Part shown: positions 1 through 10,899 of the stretch, piece after piece
Position numbering within the stretch: the stretch's first letter is position 1
How the letters are laid out: every line of letters starts with the position of its first letter
Made by a program: the position numbers and the translations under genes
The notes under the pieces: generated by a model
Database searches by the model: none
The model's input: the letters and a program-made list of their open reading frames with translations, nothing else
Told to the model about the DNA's origin: nothing
Source of the DNA: Cryptomeria japonica
Lineage: Eukaryota; Streptophyta; Pinopsida; Cupressales; Cupressaceae
NCBI RefSeq assembly: GCF_030272615.1
Contig: NC_081415.1
Coordinates: forward strand, 187,189,233 to 187,253,232
Reading direction: 5' to 3'
DNA length: 64,000 bases

Positions 1-186
1 GAGTGACGCCTGTTTGCCAGGTTTTCACCATCGTACTTACCCAAGGTGCCACCGGAGTGGTTGTTCACCGTTTGGATGCATGATTTTTCTTTACTTTTTT
101 GAATGTTTTTGTATTTTCTTCAGGATATTTTCTGAATGTTTTTGGTATTTTTCTGATATGTAGGGGAGCCTGATGCTCTGTACACC
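1..186 (-). other. Gypsy-1 3' non-coding region (partial)
   Basis: Sequence downstream of the integrase stop. Its opening bases (a 'cgcctgtttgccaggttttcacc' type segment at about 8-29) match the equivalent positions at about 16786 in Gypsy-2 and 47786 in Gypsy-3, so it is the start of the long non-coding tail found between integrase and the polypurine tract in this group. No gene is visible in it. Confidence 0.8.
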
Positions 187-1677
187 TTAGGTATAAAACC
201 ATTTGAGGTGCATGTTGTTGATTGGATCTGCAAGCGGTTCTCCTTCTGATGTAGCCAACTGATATGCCCCAGACCCGAATACAGCAGTGACAACATATGG
301 GCCGAGCCAATTTGATTCAAACTTGCCTTGATGTTCTCTATTTGGTTGGTTGCGAGGATTTTCGCGAAGAACAAGATCACCTACCTCAAATGTACGAGAT
401 CTAACTCGGTGATTGTAACTTCTGCTCATGCGCTGCTGATAGGCTTTGAGGTGATTGTATGCAGCTTGTCGCTTCTCATCAAGTAACTCTAAGTCCTGAA
501 GATGTGAGACTCTGTATGCTTCATCATCAATGAGATTGTGCAAGGAAACCCGTAGTAATGGTATCTCAACCTCAATAGGTAAGATAGCTTCTGCACCATA
601 GACCAATGAATAAGGAGTTGCACCTGTAGGGGTTCGAATGCTAGTTCGATATGCCCATAATGCTGGATTCAATTGAACATGCCAATCACGACCGGCATCA
701 TTGACTGTCTTCTTTAGGATCCTCAATATGTTTTTATTGGATGCTTCAGCCTGACCATTGCCTTGTGGGTAATAGGGGGTGGAAAAGCGGTGTTGGATAT
801 GAAATTTCTCACAAAGTTCACGGACATCCTGATTTTTAAAAGGAAGACCGTTATCTGTGACAATGGACATGGGTACATCATACCGGTAGATGATGTAGTT
901 GAGGATGAATGAGGCGATCTGCTTGCCGGTGACTTGGGTAAGTGGAACAGCTTCGATCCACTTTGTGAAATATTCGGTGGCGGTAATAATGAATTTATGG
1001 CCATTAGATGAAGATGGATGAATTTTACCCACAAGGTCAAGGCCCCATTGACAGAAAGGCCATGGTGTTGTGATTGGTTGCAGTTCTTGTGCTGGTGCAT
1101 GTATCAGGTCGCCATGAACTTGACATTTCTTGCATTTCCTGACAAAGTAGTAAGAATCCTTTTCCATAGATGGCCAATAGTATCCAGCTCGCATGATCTT
1201 CTTGGCTAGTGATGGACCACTTGAGTGAGTCCCACAAATTCCTTCATGTACCTCTTCCAAAACCTTTGTTATCTCATCTTGTTCCAGACATCGAAGGAGA
1301 GTACCATCAAGACCACGTCGGTATAGGGTTTCGGCAATAATGGTATATCGAGCAGTTTGGCGAATGAAGGTTTTACGTTGGTTATTTGATTGGTTGGGAG
1401 GAAGGGTATGATCGCAGAGATAGGTGTAGAACTCACCGTACCATGGGGATTCGGAACCAACAAGGCGACATATCATTTCAGATTCGGGGATATCATAAGC
1501 GGGAATCCAAAGCTGTTCTACCAAGAACTCGTAGCGTGTTGAATTTTGTGGAAGATCTAGGAGAGATGCGATGGTAGCCATGGCGTCAGCAGCTCGATTC
1601 TGATCTCTTGGTATCTGCTCAAAAGTGATAGTAGTAAATGATGTCTTTAGAGTGTCCACCATTTGCTTATATGGCAT
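187..1677 (-). CDS. Gypsy-1 integrase region of gag-pol
   Basis: About 496 codons after the last premature stop. The first ~40 codons finish the second RNase H (QIPRDQNRAADAMA holds the last catalytic Asp). The integrase zinc domain follows (His pair in EEVHEGICGTH, cysteines in CKKCQVHG), then the core with Asp in WGLDLVG, Asp in IVTDNG and Glu in [13 protein letters not shown]-type module (NWLGPYVV) precedes the C-terminal KWFYT. It would insert the cDNA into chromosomes. All three catalytic acidic residues are present, so this part is chemically intact; the stop at 1768-1770 separates it from RT. The listed start is only the first ATG after that stop; the native product would be cut from a polyprotein. 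Confidence 0.93.
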   Translation of the reverse strand: MPYKQMVDTLKTSFTTITFEQIPRDQNRAADAMATIASLLDLPQNSTRYEFLVEQLWIPAYDIPESEMICRLVGSESPWYGEFYTYLCDHTLPPNQSNNQRKTFIRQTARYTIIAETLYRRGLDGTLLRCLEQDEITKVLEEVHEGICGTHSSGPSLAKKIMRAGYYWPSMEKDSYYFVRKCKKCQVHGDLIHAPAQELQPITTPWPFCQWGLDLVGKIHPSSSNGHKFIITATEYFTKWIEAVPLTQVTGKQIASFILNYIIYRYDVPMSIVTDNGLPFKNQDVRELCEKFHIQHRFSTPYYPQGNGQAEASNKNILRILKKTVNDAGRDWHVQLNPALWAYRTSIRTPTGATPYSLVYGAEAILPIEVEIPLLRVSLHNLIDDEAYRVSHLQDLELLDEKRQAAYNHLKAYQQRMSRSYNHRVRSRTFEVGDLVLRENPRNQPNREHQGKFESNWLGPYVVTAVFGSGAYQLATSEGEPLADPINNMHLKWFYT

Positions 1678-1767
1678 GAGTTTATCATCTTTGGTCTGAT
1701 ACTCATCAGTTGCTTGTCGAATGACCAGTTGAGAATCGCCATATACTTGTAGTTCTTTTAATTTCCA

Positions 1768-2526
1768 TTATATGGCTAATCTGAGTCCTGTGATCAAAGC
1801 CTCATACTCTGCTATGTTGTTTGTGCATGGAAATGTGAGCCTGTAAGACTTCGGGATGCTATCACCTTGAGGTGTGATAAACAAAATGCCTGCCCCCGAG
1901 CCATGGTTAGTGTATGAACCATCAAAATATAGCTTCCATGGTTGTGCTTCTATGATCATGAATATCTCTTCATCTGGAAAATTGGAAATGAGGGGATGAT
2001 CGCCTATGAGTGGTGCATCGGCCAACTGATCTGCAATAACTTGACCTTTGATAGCTTTACGGTCCACGTACCCAATGTCAAATTCACTTAGAATCATTAC
2101 CCATTTGGCCAAGCGTCCTGTCAATGCTGCTTTGCTGAGTAAGTACTTGAGTGGATCAATCTTTGCGATGAGTTGTACGTTGTGTGTTAATAGATAGTGT
2201 CGCAATTTAGTGGCTGCTAAGATTACTGCTAGGCAAGCTCGCTCGATAGGTGTGTAATTGAGTTCATAGCCAACCAGTGTGCGAGAGATGTAGTATATAG
2301 CACATTCTTTGCCTTCTGCATTATGTTGTGCCAGTAGTACACCTAATGTTGTACTTGTCGCTGAGATATAAAGTAACAACGGTCTACTTGGATCTGGTGG
2401 CATCAGCAATGGTGGATTCATGAGATAGTCTTTAAGCGTCTGAAATGCTTGCTGGCATCTGTCATCCCACTGAAAGCGGATGTTCTTGTGTAGCAGGTGT
2501 GTGAATGGGTGACACTTATCAGCCAA
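1768..2526 (-). pseudogene. Gypsy-1 RNase H plus archaeal-type RNase H
   Basis: In order: a gypsy-type RNase H (LLLYISATSTTLGVLLAQ to DRKAIKGQVIADQLADAP), then a second RNase H beginning WKLYFDGSYTNHGSGAG and NIAEYEALITGL. The first domain has lost its usual first Asp (YIS where TDAS is common), as known for Tat elements in which the newer domain takes over. The second keeps Asp (YFDGS) and Glu (AEYEA); its remaining acidic residues lie past the TAA at 1770-1768 (VYGDSQ, then AADAM), in the same frame. The TAA would arise from CAA by one C-to-T change. Together these would remove genomic RNA during reverse transcription. Confidence 0.9.
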
Positions 2527-2541
2527 TTGTGCAATGAATCT

Positions 2542-3963
2542 TCAGATGGATTGAAGCCGTCCTTGTAGTGTCCTTAGTTGACTGATACTCTTTGGAGGTG
2601 GCATGTCCATGATTGCTTTTACCTTTGCTGGATCGACCTCAATGCCTTTGCTTGAGACAATGTATCCTAGAAGTTTCCCAGAGGTCACTCCAAAGACACA
2701 TTTCTTTGGGTTGAGTCGAACATGATATTGTTCCAGTCTATCAAAGATTTTATCTAAGATGTGGAGATGTCCTTCTCTAGTGAGTGATTTTGCTAGTAAG
2801 TCATCAACATAATCTTCCATCATAGTATGCATCATGTCATGGAAGATGGTGGTCATTGCTCTTTGATAGGTCGCTCCTGCATTCTTTAGACCAAAAGGCA
2901 TTACATTTCAGCAATATGTGCCCCATGGACAGGTGAAGGCTGTCTTATGTTGATCTTCGGGTGCGATCTTTATCTGATTGTAGCCGGAAAAGCCATCCAT
3001 GAGTGAAAGCATGGCATGTCCCGCTGTTAGATCCACTATGATGTCGATATTTCGTAGGGGAAAGTCATCCTTAGGACATGCCTTATTCAGATCTCTGAAG
3101 TCAGTACAAATGCGGATGCCCCCTTTTGGTTTGCCAACATGCACAATGTTGGAGATCCATTCTGCATAATCAATTGGCCTAATGAAACCAACATCTAGGA
3201 GTTTCTTGAGTTCTGTTTTGACTAGCACTGCAATCTGGGGATGCATCTTACGAAGCTTCTGCTTGACAGGTTTGGCTCCTTTTGCTACTGTGAGATGATG
3301 CATGACTAAATCAGGATCAAGCCCAGGCATGTCTGCATATGACCATGCAAAGTTGATCTGACGCTTCTGAAAGAACTCTATAAATTTAGGTTGTTCCTCT
3401 GGAGTGAGAAGAGATGCCAGATGTATGATATGAGGGTTTTCAGGAGTCCCCACATTGTATTCTTTGGTTTCCTTGATGAGAATCGTTGATCGTTCCTGTT
3501 GTGTACTAGCAGGGAGAATGTCAAACCCTTCATCCTCAGGCGCCTCAGAGAGGTTTTCACCGTTGGATACGCTCTTTCTTTTTACTTTTGTGGGATCAAA
3601 CTGTGCCACAGTGTGGTTTTCACTAGAAGATCCATGTTTTATTGTTATGTTTTTGCAGCTGAAAGGTTTGGCATCCGCCCCAAAGTATGCTGCGCTATTA
3701 AGTTCAATGGCGAATCCAGCTTTGTGATCCCCGCTTGGTAGATTATCCCTTAATTCCAAAAAGTCAATGATAGCCTCATCGTTCTGGAAGAGGTCAAGAC
3801 ATGGGGGATTTGGTTGGTTCCATTCGAGGAGTTTAGGGTGGACAATGGGCATTACTTCATCGATTAGATTAAGTTCGTTGGAGGTATCAGTGAGGGTTAA
3901 GACAGTGTGGTGAAGGTCGTTGATGGTACTCTGCCTGTCAGAATCAGGCGTAGGATGAGACAT
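2542..3963 (-). pseudogene. Gypsy-1 reverse transcriptase, split by TGA stops
   Basis: Two same-frame pieces (3963-2908 and 2901-2542). RT begins near KPVKQKLRKMHPQ and carries RICTDFRDLNKACPKDDFPL, the catalytic LMDGFSGYNQI and YVDD (near 2808). The TGA at 2910-2908 replaces the Trp still present in Gypsy-3 (GTFYWNVMPFGL), a G-to-A change. A second TGA at 2544-2542 fits CGA to TGA. Upstream of RT the piece contains an acidic spacer and LVMHHLTVAKGAKPVKQ. No indels are visible, so the RT fold would be complete apart from the stops. Confidence 0.92.
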
Positions 3964-4011
3964 AGGGTCTATGGAAGATGTTTCCAGCTCAGGTACCCAA
4001 GTAGTCTTTAT

Positions 4012-6600
4012 CTATGCTTCTCCGTAAACAGGGATGTCTTTGCGTGGTGGAGGTGGTGATGTGTCTTCCTCATCTGAAGTATTAAGTTGCACTGAATCGA
4101 ATTCCCACTCATGTGAGTCGGTCTCTGAATCACTCTCCAGCATCCGATTGCTATACCATACTGGGATGTCTTTGGAGTTAAACTCGACAGGTGTGATTGG
4201 TTTATGTATCTTTGTAGTGATCGGTGCCGCAGGAATCGTGATGGGGTTTAATGGATTTGTCACTGGAAGTATCGGCAGTGTTGATTTAGTGACTTCTGTT
4301 GGAATGGCTGGTGCCATAGATGCTGCTGCGGGTTCCAATATAATTGCTGCTGCTATGGGTGTTATTGATGGGATTACTGGTTCGTTTGGTGGGATGAATG
4401 ATATTGATGATGGTTGCGGTGGGGTTGTGAGCCTCGATGGGGCAGTGGGGATAATGCTTGATGGTGCTTTGATTATGAACGGTGTCCTCTTTGCAGTAGG
4501 TGGGCAAAATGGTTTGCTATGTTTTCCTCTGAATCTGAGTTTAGGAAGGATCTCTCTTTCAAAGCCTAGGCCTATATTACCTTTGGGCTTGAATTCTGGT
4601 AGCAGAGGTTCATGTCGTCCTTGTTTGCAGTATCCCAAAGCACTCTGACCATCATATCCCATTCTTTGCATAATGAGGAGGCCTTTGCCATATTGTTCCG
4701 TAGGAAGTGTAACTTGCGGTTTGTTAGTGGTGATGGGATCTTTATAGATCCAGTCCGCTAGGTCCTCATCTTGTGTTTCTTCCTCTTGACTCTTTCCAAG
4801 GATGAAAGGCGTCAAGGCACATGCTGGCATGATTAGTGGTTGTTGGAGTAACTGTTGTGGTTTACCATGTGTTCTAGGAGAAGTGGGCATTTGTCCCACA
4901 CAAAAGAGCTGACTCAAGTTGTATTCTCCAGGACCTTCCTCTGCTACTTTCATCTTTAGCTTTTCTTGCTTGGGTATAGGGGTGTTAGAACTGGCAAGAG
5001 AGGCGGGACTTACATATGATGTGGAGGAAATGGCTTCCCTATTATTAGGAACAGTAATTTCTGGTTGATGGCTGATATTATGGCAAAATGCAAAGGGATT
5101 TGCATCGCCCAGGATTGTGATCTCTGCACCGTTATGTGGGAACTTGATACATTGATGGTAGGTAGATGGAACAGCTTGCATGGCATGTATCCAAGGTCTC
5201 CCTAATAATAGATTATATGGCAGAGGAAGGTCCAGAACCTGACAAATTATGTGCTTTACCACAGGACCGACTCGGATTGGTAGTACCACAGCTCCTTTGG
5301 ATGAACGCTCCGCATCATCATAGGCCTTGATGGTGATCTTCTTGCGAGGATCCACTGATTCTATCGCATATCCCAATGTTGTGACCAACTGTAGTGTACA
5401 AATGTTTAGGCATGCTCCATTATCTATCAAGACTCGCTTGATCTTGTGTTGGTTGACAAAGCCTTCAATGTGGAGTGAGGCGTTATGAGGTTGTTGGAAT
5501 GAAGAGTTGTCACTTTTGGAAAAAGTGAGACAAGGTGATGACTTTAGATTTCCAACCATGGCTTGAAATTGGTCCGTGTTCAGGTTTGCAGGGACTGACG
5601 CTTCTTGGAGTGCTTGATCCAAGATTGTTTTATGAGAGGGTGACAAACGCAAAAGCTCCAAAATGGATATAAGCGCAGGGGTTTTGTCTAATTGTTCCAC
5701 AAGATTGTATTGCCTTGGGACAGAGGTGGTGCCCTGTGGAGCTGCCTTGATGGTGACCTTGCCACGACGTGTAACAACATTGCAATTTGAGGTGGGATTT
5801 TTGAAGGTGATAGTTGCAATTTGCTCACTGGCATCATACAGGTGATTGACAGTGTAATTATACGCAGCTTGCGTATAATCAGTGGTATCAGGACCTCGTC
5901 TGGACATGGAAGGACCCCTTTGATCTTGTGATGGAAGTGGATTCTTGAACATCTGATGATCATTATTGGTTGTTTTTGGGTCATGTCCTTCAATCTCAAT
6001 TTCTCCTCGATCAATAAGATCTTGAATGAGATCTTTCAATCGGTGACAATTACTTGTCTTGTGTCCTCTTCCTTGATGGAACTCACAGTGTTCAATATCT
6101 CTCCACCATGCCGGTTTAACTTGAGGCTCATAATTCGATAACTTAGGTAGAGTGATCAAATTCTGAGAAATGAGTTGTCGCATCACTATTTCAATGGGTT
6201 CCCCTAAGGGAGTGTATGTGCGTTTTTGTTTTTGTGGATGAGGTCTTGGTTCATCATGAGATGTGATGCGACCTTGATTAGGAGGAACATTTGTGTTATT
6301 CTGAGGTGGAGGATTTTGTCCTGCAAATCGAACCACAGGTTGTGCATTTTGGATAGTTCGACCATCCACAACCCCATCGTTGACGGTATTCTTATTCTTG
6401 TTCCAGAAGTTCGGTTTATCGCTATTGAAGCGTGGGCGAGGACCATCTTTGGGTTCATTAAAGATTTTGATGAGTCCTTTTTTGATGAGTGCCCTTTCAC
6501 ATTTTATACCTTTGGTGATCATATCGTTAAAAGAATCTGTATCTTTGACATCCAGGTGAAATTCCATTTCTTCGTTTAAGTTGGAAATGAAAATTTCCAC
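4012..6600 (-). pseudogene. Gypsy-1 gag C-terminus, zinc knuckle, protease and G-patch
   Basis: 862 codons. The first ~130 continue gag (VEIFISNLNEEMEFHLDV). A zinc-knuckle variant follows near 6060-6100 (CEFHQGRGHKTSNC, spacing C-x2-H-x4-H-x4-C). The aspartic protease near 5390-5445 reads VLIDNGACLNICTLQ, so its triad is D-N-G instead of D-S/T-G. A G-patch near 4560-4690 (LIMQRMGYDGQSALG ... GNIGLGF) is a Tat-group trait linked to RNA binding. A long Pro/Thr/Ala/Ile-rich linker then leads to RT. A TAG at 4014-4012 ends the piece, consistent with TGG or CAG mutated by one transition. The upstream stop at 6609-6607 is in frame. Confidence 0.88.
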
Positions 6601-6606
6601 TAGTTC

Positions 6607-7473
6607 TCATTCAGGTAACTGAAGAGAACGTCTGCTAGACATTTGGCGCCATCGTTGCAGGAATACTGAGAATAGTTCACCTGGTTTTTGTTTGGTATTG
6701 CATAGATCAGCCATGGTGATGTCGCGTTCAATATTATAAGAGTAATGAGATAGGAACTTCTGGATGAGTTCCTCAAATGTTCTAATGCCACCTGGTAGTC
6801 GGGAAAACCATGATGTGGTTGTTCCTCCCAAGCTTTGGGGAAAAAGGCGCATTAGGTATGTGTCCTCATAAGCCACTTCAAGACAAGCAGAATGAAATTC
6901 TCGGACATGATCGCGGGGATCTCCCTTTCCTCTATATTTTTCGAATTTTGGTGTTTCGAACCTGCATGGAAAGGGTGGCATATAAAGATTCCTATCAAAC
7001 GGATAGGGACAGATGTCGTTAAGTGAAAATTGATTGGTCTTAACACCACTATGAAGTTGTTGGGCGAGATTCTCGACTTGTTGCCGCAACATCTCCATTT
7101 CATTTGGAGGAGGAGGTGGTGGGTTACCTCGAGGGATGTTATATCTGATGGGATCTCTACGCCTTTCCTCCTCATGGCGACTTTGTCTTTCTGATGCTTG
7201 TCTTAATTGGGCAAGATCAAAGTCCGAGGGGAGTTTGGCTCCTTCTTGAGCGAGTTTTAAGAAGTGAGCATCCGCATTGCTCCTTAGTATTTCATCAAAT
7301 AATCTGTTAAAATGAGGGTTATGCTGAACCCTTTCGATTGTTGAAGGAGTGGGTGTACCTGGGTTTTCATCATTCCCATTTCCTCCAAGTGCTTCTTGAA
7401 ATTCATTGAGGTTGTCCTCTTCTTCCTCAATTTCTATTTCTCGTTGCCTTGATCGCGATCGGGTTTGAGCCAT
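6607..7473 (-). pseudogene. Gypsy-1 gag N-terminal and capsid region
   Basis: 288 codons from MAQTRSRSRQREIEIEEEED. An acidic N-terminus and a proline run (NPPPPPPNEMEML) precede the retrotransposon gag domain (KFEKYRGKGDPRDHVREFH, then TTSWFSRLPGGIRTFEELIQKFLSHYS). The product would form the particle shell. It is cut by a TGA at 6609-6607 (CGA to TGA is the simplest change), after which the same frame continues into the next entry. The start is the first ATG after the leader and matches the N-terminal gag position in Gypsy-3. Confidence 0.9.
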
Positions 7474-10142
7474 TTTGTTTACAAGTTTGGTTTTGAAGTT
7501 GATTGAAGATGATGATGAGTTGTTCGATGAAAGATGGATGATTTAGTGTTTTGTGTTGTATGGGGATCTCTAGCACTTTAAGGTAAATGTAACCGAAATT
7601 CCTTCTTTGAATTGCTTGTTTGTTTTGATAAGATTTGATGTGATAAGGTGTAGAGAAATCTGAGATGTGTTACAGATTTTGACTACCTAGTAATGAGAGG
7701 ATTCACTCATGAACTAGTTTTAACCTGCGTAGATGTGTCTCTTAGGATGAGCTTATCCTAGATGTAGAAACAATCTAAAAAGTGATGTGATGTGTTTGAT
7801 TTCAAGCAATATCTAAAAAGGAATCTTGGGACAATAACCTCTTAATGTTTTGAAAGTTTTGGGATGGATGGATGATGAAGTGATGATGTATGAATGAGAT
7901 GATGGATGAAAATGTTTTCAACTTCAATAAAAACTTTGTGTCACAAATGGGACAAATTCTATCTCTTCCCTTTCAGGCGTTGGTGGCACTTCTCGAGCTG
8001 TGTTGTAGGTGATACAGATGTTTGGGAAGAAGTTGGGATTAATCTTTCCTCCTCGATTTTTGTGATAACTCAAAGCTCTATATTGCATAAAAGCTCTGCT
8101 GTTCAATGATTCTGAATCAAACTCGTTTGTTTTACCTTGAAGGTATAGACGCATGCGATGTAGAAAGACTCTATGTGAGACAAAGATTTGTCTATTGAGA
8201 TAGAAGAATTTCCTCCTTTTGATTAAAGCCTTTGAGCTTAGTGGTCTCCTTTTCAAGGTGATATTCTGATGACACTTCTTCTTTCGCAAGATGTGAAGAA
8301 TGGTCATAAAAGTTGTCTCTTTGTTGTTTGCACTTTGTTTTTGGTATTTTTGGTTGTGTTGACAGATGTTGGATGAGTACTTTGTTTTTGAAAGTGATTT
8401 TCTGATTTTTCTTTGACAAGAAAACAAAGCAAGCACACAAACACAAGAATGTTGCCTAAAAGGCACAAATGAGTATGGGTCTAGATCAACCCAATTGTTG
8501 GACTTGTTTTTGACCCTTCCTTTAGATGTATTTTAAGGTGTATTTCCAAAGCCTGAAGTCGGCTCAATTCGCACTAGGTCTGTAAAACGAACACACTTCA
8601 AACACTTTTTATCCCTAAGGTCAAACGGCCAGTTGTGATAAATTTAGCCCACATCTTGATATTTCTTCGACTTTGGTACTACATACCTTATGAATCCCGC
8701 CGTGATAGGTAAGGATGTGATATACTAAGTCTTGCACGAGAATAACAAATAGATGATCCCTATGATGGGGGAGTCACCACTTTTATCAAGCCACAAGTGA
8801 CCTTTCAAAAAGCTATGTTTCTACTCAAGGAAATATGTATGGTGAGTATCTTGGGAGCAAAACCATCTATGCTCTTGCACTAAATTATACCTCAAATATC
8901 CTCAATCAATAGAACAGGTGGGCTACTACTTAAAGGTGTTTAGTCATGTTCGATGTTTTTGGACATAAGTTCATTCTGCAGTGACTCACTTAAGAGCCTT
9001 GTAACTAGTGGTGGGGCCCATTTGTCCTTTCGGCCAGTTACACTGTAGGAACAGCTATACCCAAGGCTACAGCTTTCGCTCTCACCTGATTTCTATAGCG
9101 GCTCGAAGGATTTACCGCTCGAGGTCGTTCCCAAGAGTATCGATCCCTTGGCAGGCCTCTCTTAAAAAATAAAATTTGAGTGTTACTAACACTTTTCTCT
9201 TGCACCTAGGACCACGAGAGCCAAGGGAGAGGATAGTGTGTGTTAGAAGTAGGCCCACTCGACTGACTTTTGTGCACAAGCGTGCCAAACACGAAATTCA
9301 CTTGTTCTTTTTAATCTATCATGACAATATGATCTAACTATTTGGAGATGTTGCTCCAACAGTCATGGTGTTCTTTTTAACTTCAAAGGCAATGTGTTTT
9401 GTAATCTAGAATTTGGAAATCTTGGTCAACTTAATGAAAAACACATTTTTTTGCTTGAAGGAAATTTTGTTTGCAAAAATCAATCAAAAACAAGTGGTTT
9501 GTCAGTTTTATTTGCACCAAATTTTTGAAATGTGGATTGTAAATTTTAGGTCCCAATTGATGCAATGAAATCAAATTTTGTTTTGTTAATTTTAAGCACC
9601 AAAGAAAATGAGGCCCAACTAGAAAACAATGAAAAACTGTTTTTGTGTTTTTAAGTTCTTTTTAAGCACTTAAATGAAAAATTTTGTGATTTTTGTTGGG
9701 TTGTTAACCTGCACAAAGAAAAGAAACAAGTTAATAAAATCAATACTCAAAGGGGGGGCTTCCACAAGCCTAAATTTTGATTTTTTGGTTACAAGTCAAT
9801 TTGGGCGACACTCTGTCGCAATAGCGCTATTCTGTGTTTTTGCAGAAGTGCTGATTCATACAATAGCGCTAGTCTGCGTGAGCAGAAGCGCTAATTTAAA
9901 CGGTAGCACTGAAAGAAAACAAAAACCCGAGAAGACAAACGCGCTAGAAGTGTGTCAATAGCACTGAAACTGTGACAATAGCGCTGAAATGTTGTCAATA
10001 GCGCTGAAACATTTTCAATAGCGCTATTTTAGGGTCAATAGCGCTAAAAGAAATTTTTCAATAGCGCTAAAACGAGTTCAATAGCGCCGAAGCGCGACCT
10101 GTGTGGCAATTTCAACAAGCAAAATGTTAATTTCAAAAAAAT
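7474..10142 (-). other. Gypsy-1 5' leader between primer site and gag
   Basis: 2.7 kb without recognisable protein domains. A 180-codon frame at 8466-7924 shows no known motif and may be chance. Middle parts (about 8500-9300) resemble in style the long leaders of Gypsy-2 and Gypsy-3. The segment nearest the primer site holds the AGCGCT repeat array listed separately. A long leader is usual in Tat/Ogre elements. Confidence 0.7.
9821..10090. repeat. Array of palindromic AGCGCT units in Gypsy-1 leader
   Basis: Perfect AGCGCT occurs at 9823, 9865, 9887, 9980, 10000, 10020, 10040 and 10063, with degenerate copies (AGCACT, AGCGCC) between. From 9980 the spacing is 20, 20, 20 and 23 bases, and each unit reads CAATAGCGCT followed by A-rich bases. 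The core is its own reverse complement. The array ends about 50 bases from the tRNA-matching segment, in the position where retroelement RNAs carry dimerisation and packaging signals. Confidence 0.9.
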
Positions 10143-10182
10143 GATCAGAAGGTTGCATGTTCGATTCACGTCGGGTTCACCA
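10143..10182 (-). other. Gypsy-1 primer-binding site, extended match to tRNA-Trp
   Basis: On the minus strand the site begins TGGTGAACCCGACG two bases after the LTR. The plus strand reads like the 3' half of a plant tRNA-Trp, including the T-loop TTCGATT and a terminal CCA. By recall of the tRNA, about 40 bases match with one mismatch, against the usual 12 to 18. Plants do not encode CCA in tRNA genes, so this is a primer-derived sequence and not a tRNA gene fragment. Confidence 0.8.
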
Positions 10183-10630
10183 AATGATGCCCTCCTAAAT
10201 GGCACAAATGTTAGTCTAAGATTAAACAACACAAAACATTAGCGTTAGTCAATCAAAAACTAAAGCATGAAGGCATTCCAAAAGAGACACTAAAAGAGAC
10301 ATGCTAAATATATCTAATAAATAGAACAAATGATCATGAGACATCTCCAACTGCCTCTTAGCATGGCCTTAGTTTCTTCTCCCTTGTTCCTCTCCTCTCC
10401 AAGTTCCAAAATAGTGTAGCTCTCAGTAGCTTTTTGCACTATGGATGCTTATGGAGGATTGAGATTGTAGTATAGCTCTAAATGTGAAATAAAAAGCTAA
10501 TGCTAATGCTAAAATGATATATTTTAACCAAAAGACAAAAGATTAGATTGTTTATGCTAAAATGCTCTCTAAAATGTCTATAGCTTAGATGCACACAAGT
10601 TTCAGGATCTGGATTATGAAGGAATGGGCT

Positions 10631-10640
10631 CTATTTATAA
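10631..10640 (-). promoter_or_regulatory. TATA box in Gypsy-1 5' LTR
   Basis: Minus strand TTATAAATAG followed by a GAGCCC segment, about 450 bases before the LTR's inner end. This is the expected place for the U3 core promoter that starts the genomic RNA. Confidence 0.6.
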
Positions 10641-10899
10641 GAAAAATGGAGCAATGGATGGCCAGGATTGAATGATTTAATCAAGGGTCAAGCTTGAAAG
10701 TTGGGAATCCATGTGCACAATTGACACCAATAAAATAGTGACAAGTGTCAACACAGGATTGGGTTGAGAGAAGAGGTTGGAGGCATTAAAGGCCTGAGAA
10801 GATCTCATGGTTATCTAAAGGCTAAGGGTCAAGCCTAAATTAGGATTACCCACTGGATTAGGAGTTAATCCAAGGATTAAACCTTTGTGCAAATGATTA

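Noticed and set aside
4034-4648. 204-codon plus-strand frame, Gly/Ile rich
   Set aside because: Antisense of the low-complexity Pro/Ala/Thr/Ile linker of Gypsy-1 gag-pol.
7924-8466. 180-codon minus frame in the Gypsy-1 leader as an Ogre-style extra ORF
   Set aside because: No conserved motif, unusual composition, and no equivalent seen in the leaders of Gypsy-2 or Gypsy-3.
9821-10090. CRISPR-like array
   Set aside because: Units are short palindromes with 10-15 base A-rich spacers inside a plant retroelement leader; there are no cas genes and the context is eukaryotic.
10118-10182. Possible tRNA-Trp gene or fragment on the plus strand
   Set aside because: It ends in CCA, lacks the 5' half and lies two bases from an LTR end, so it is a primer-binding site.
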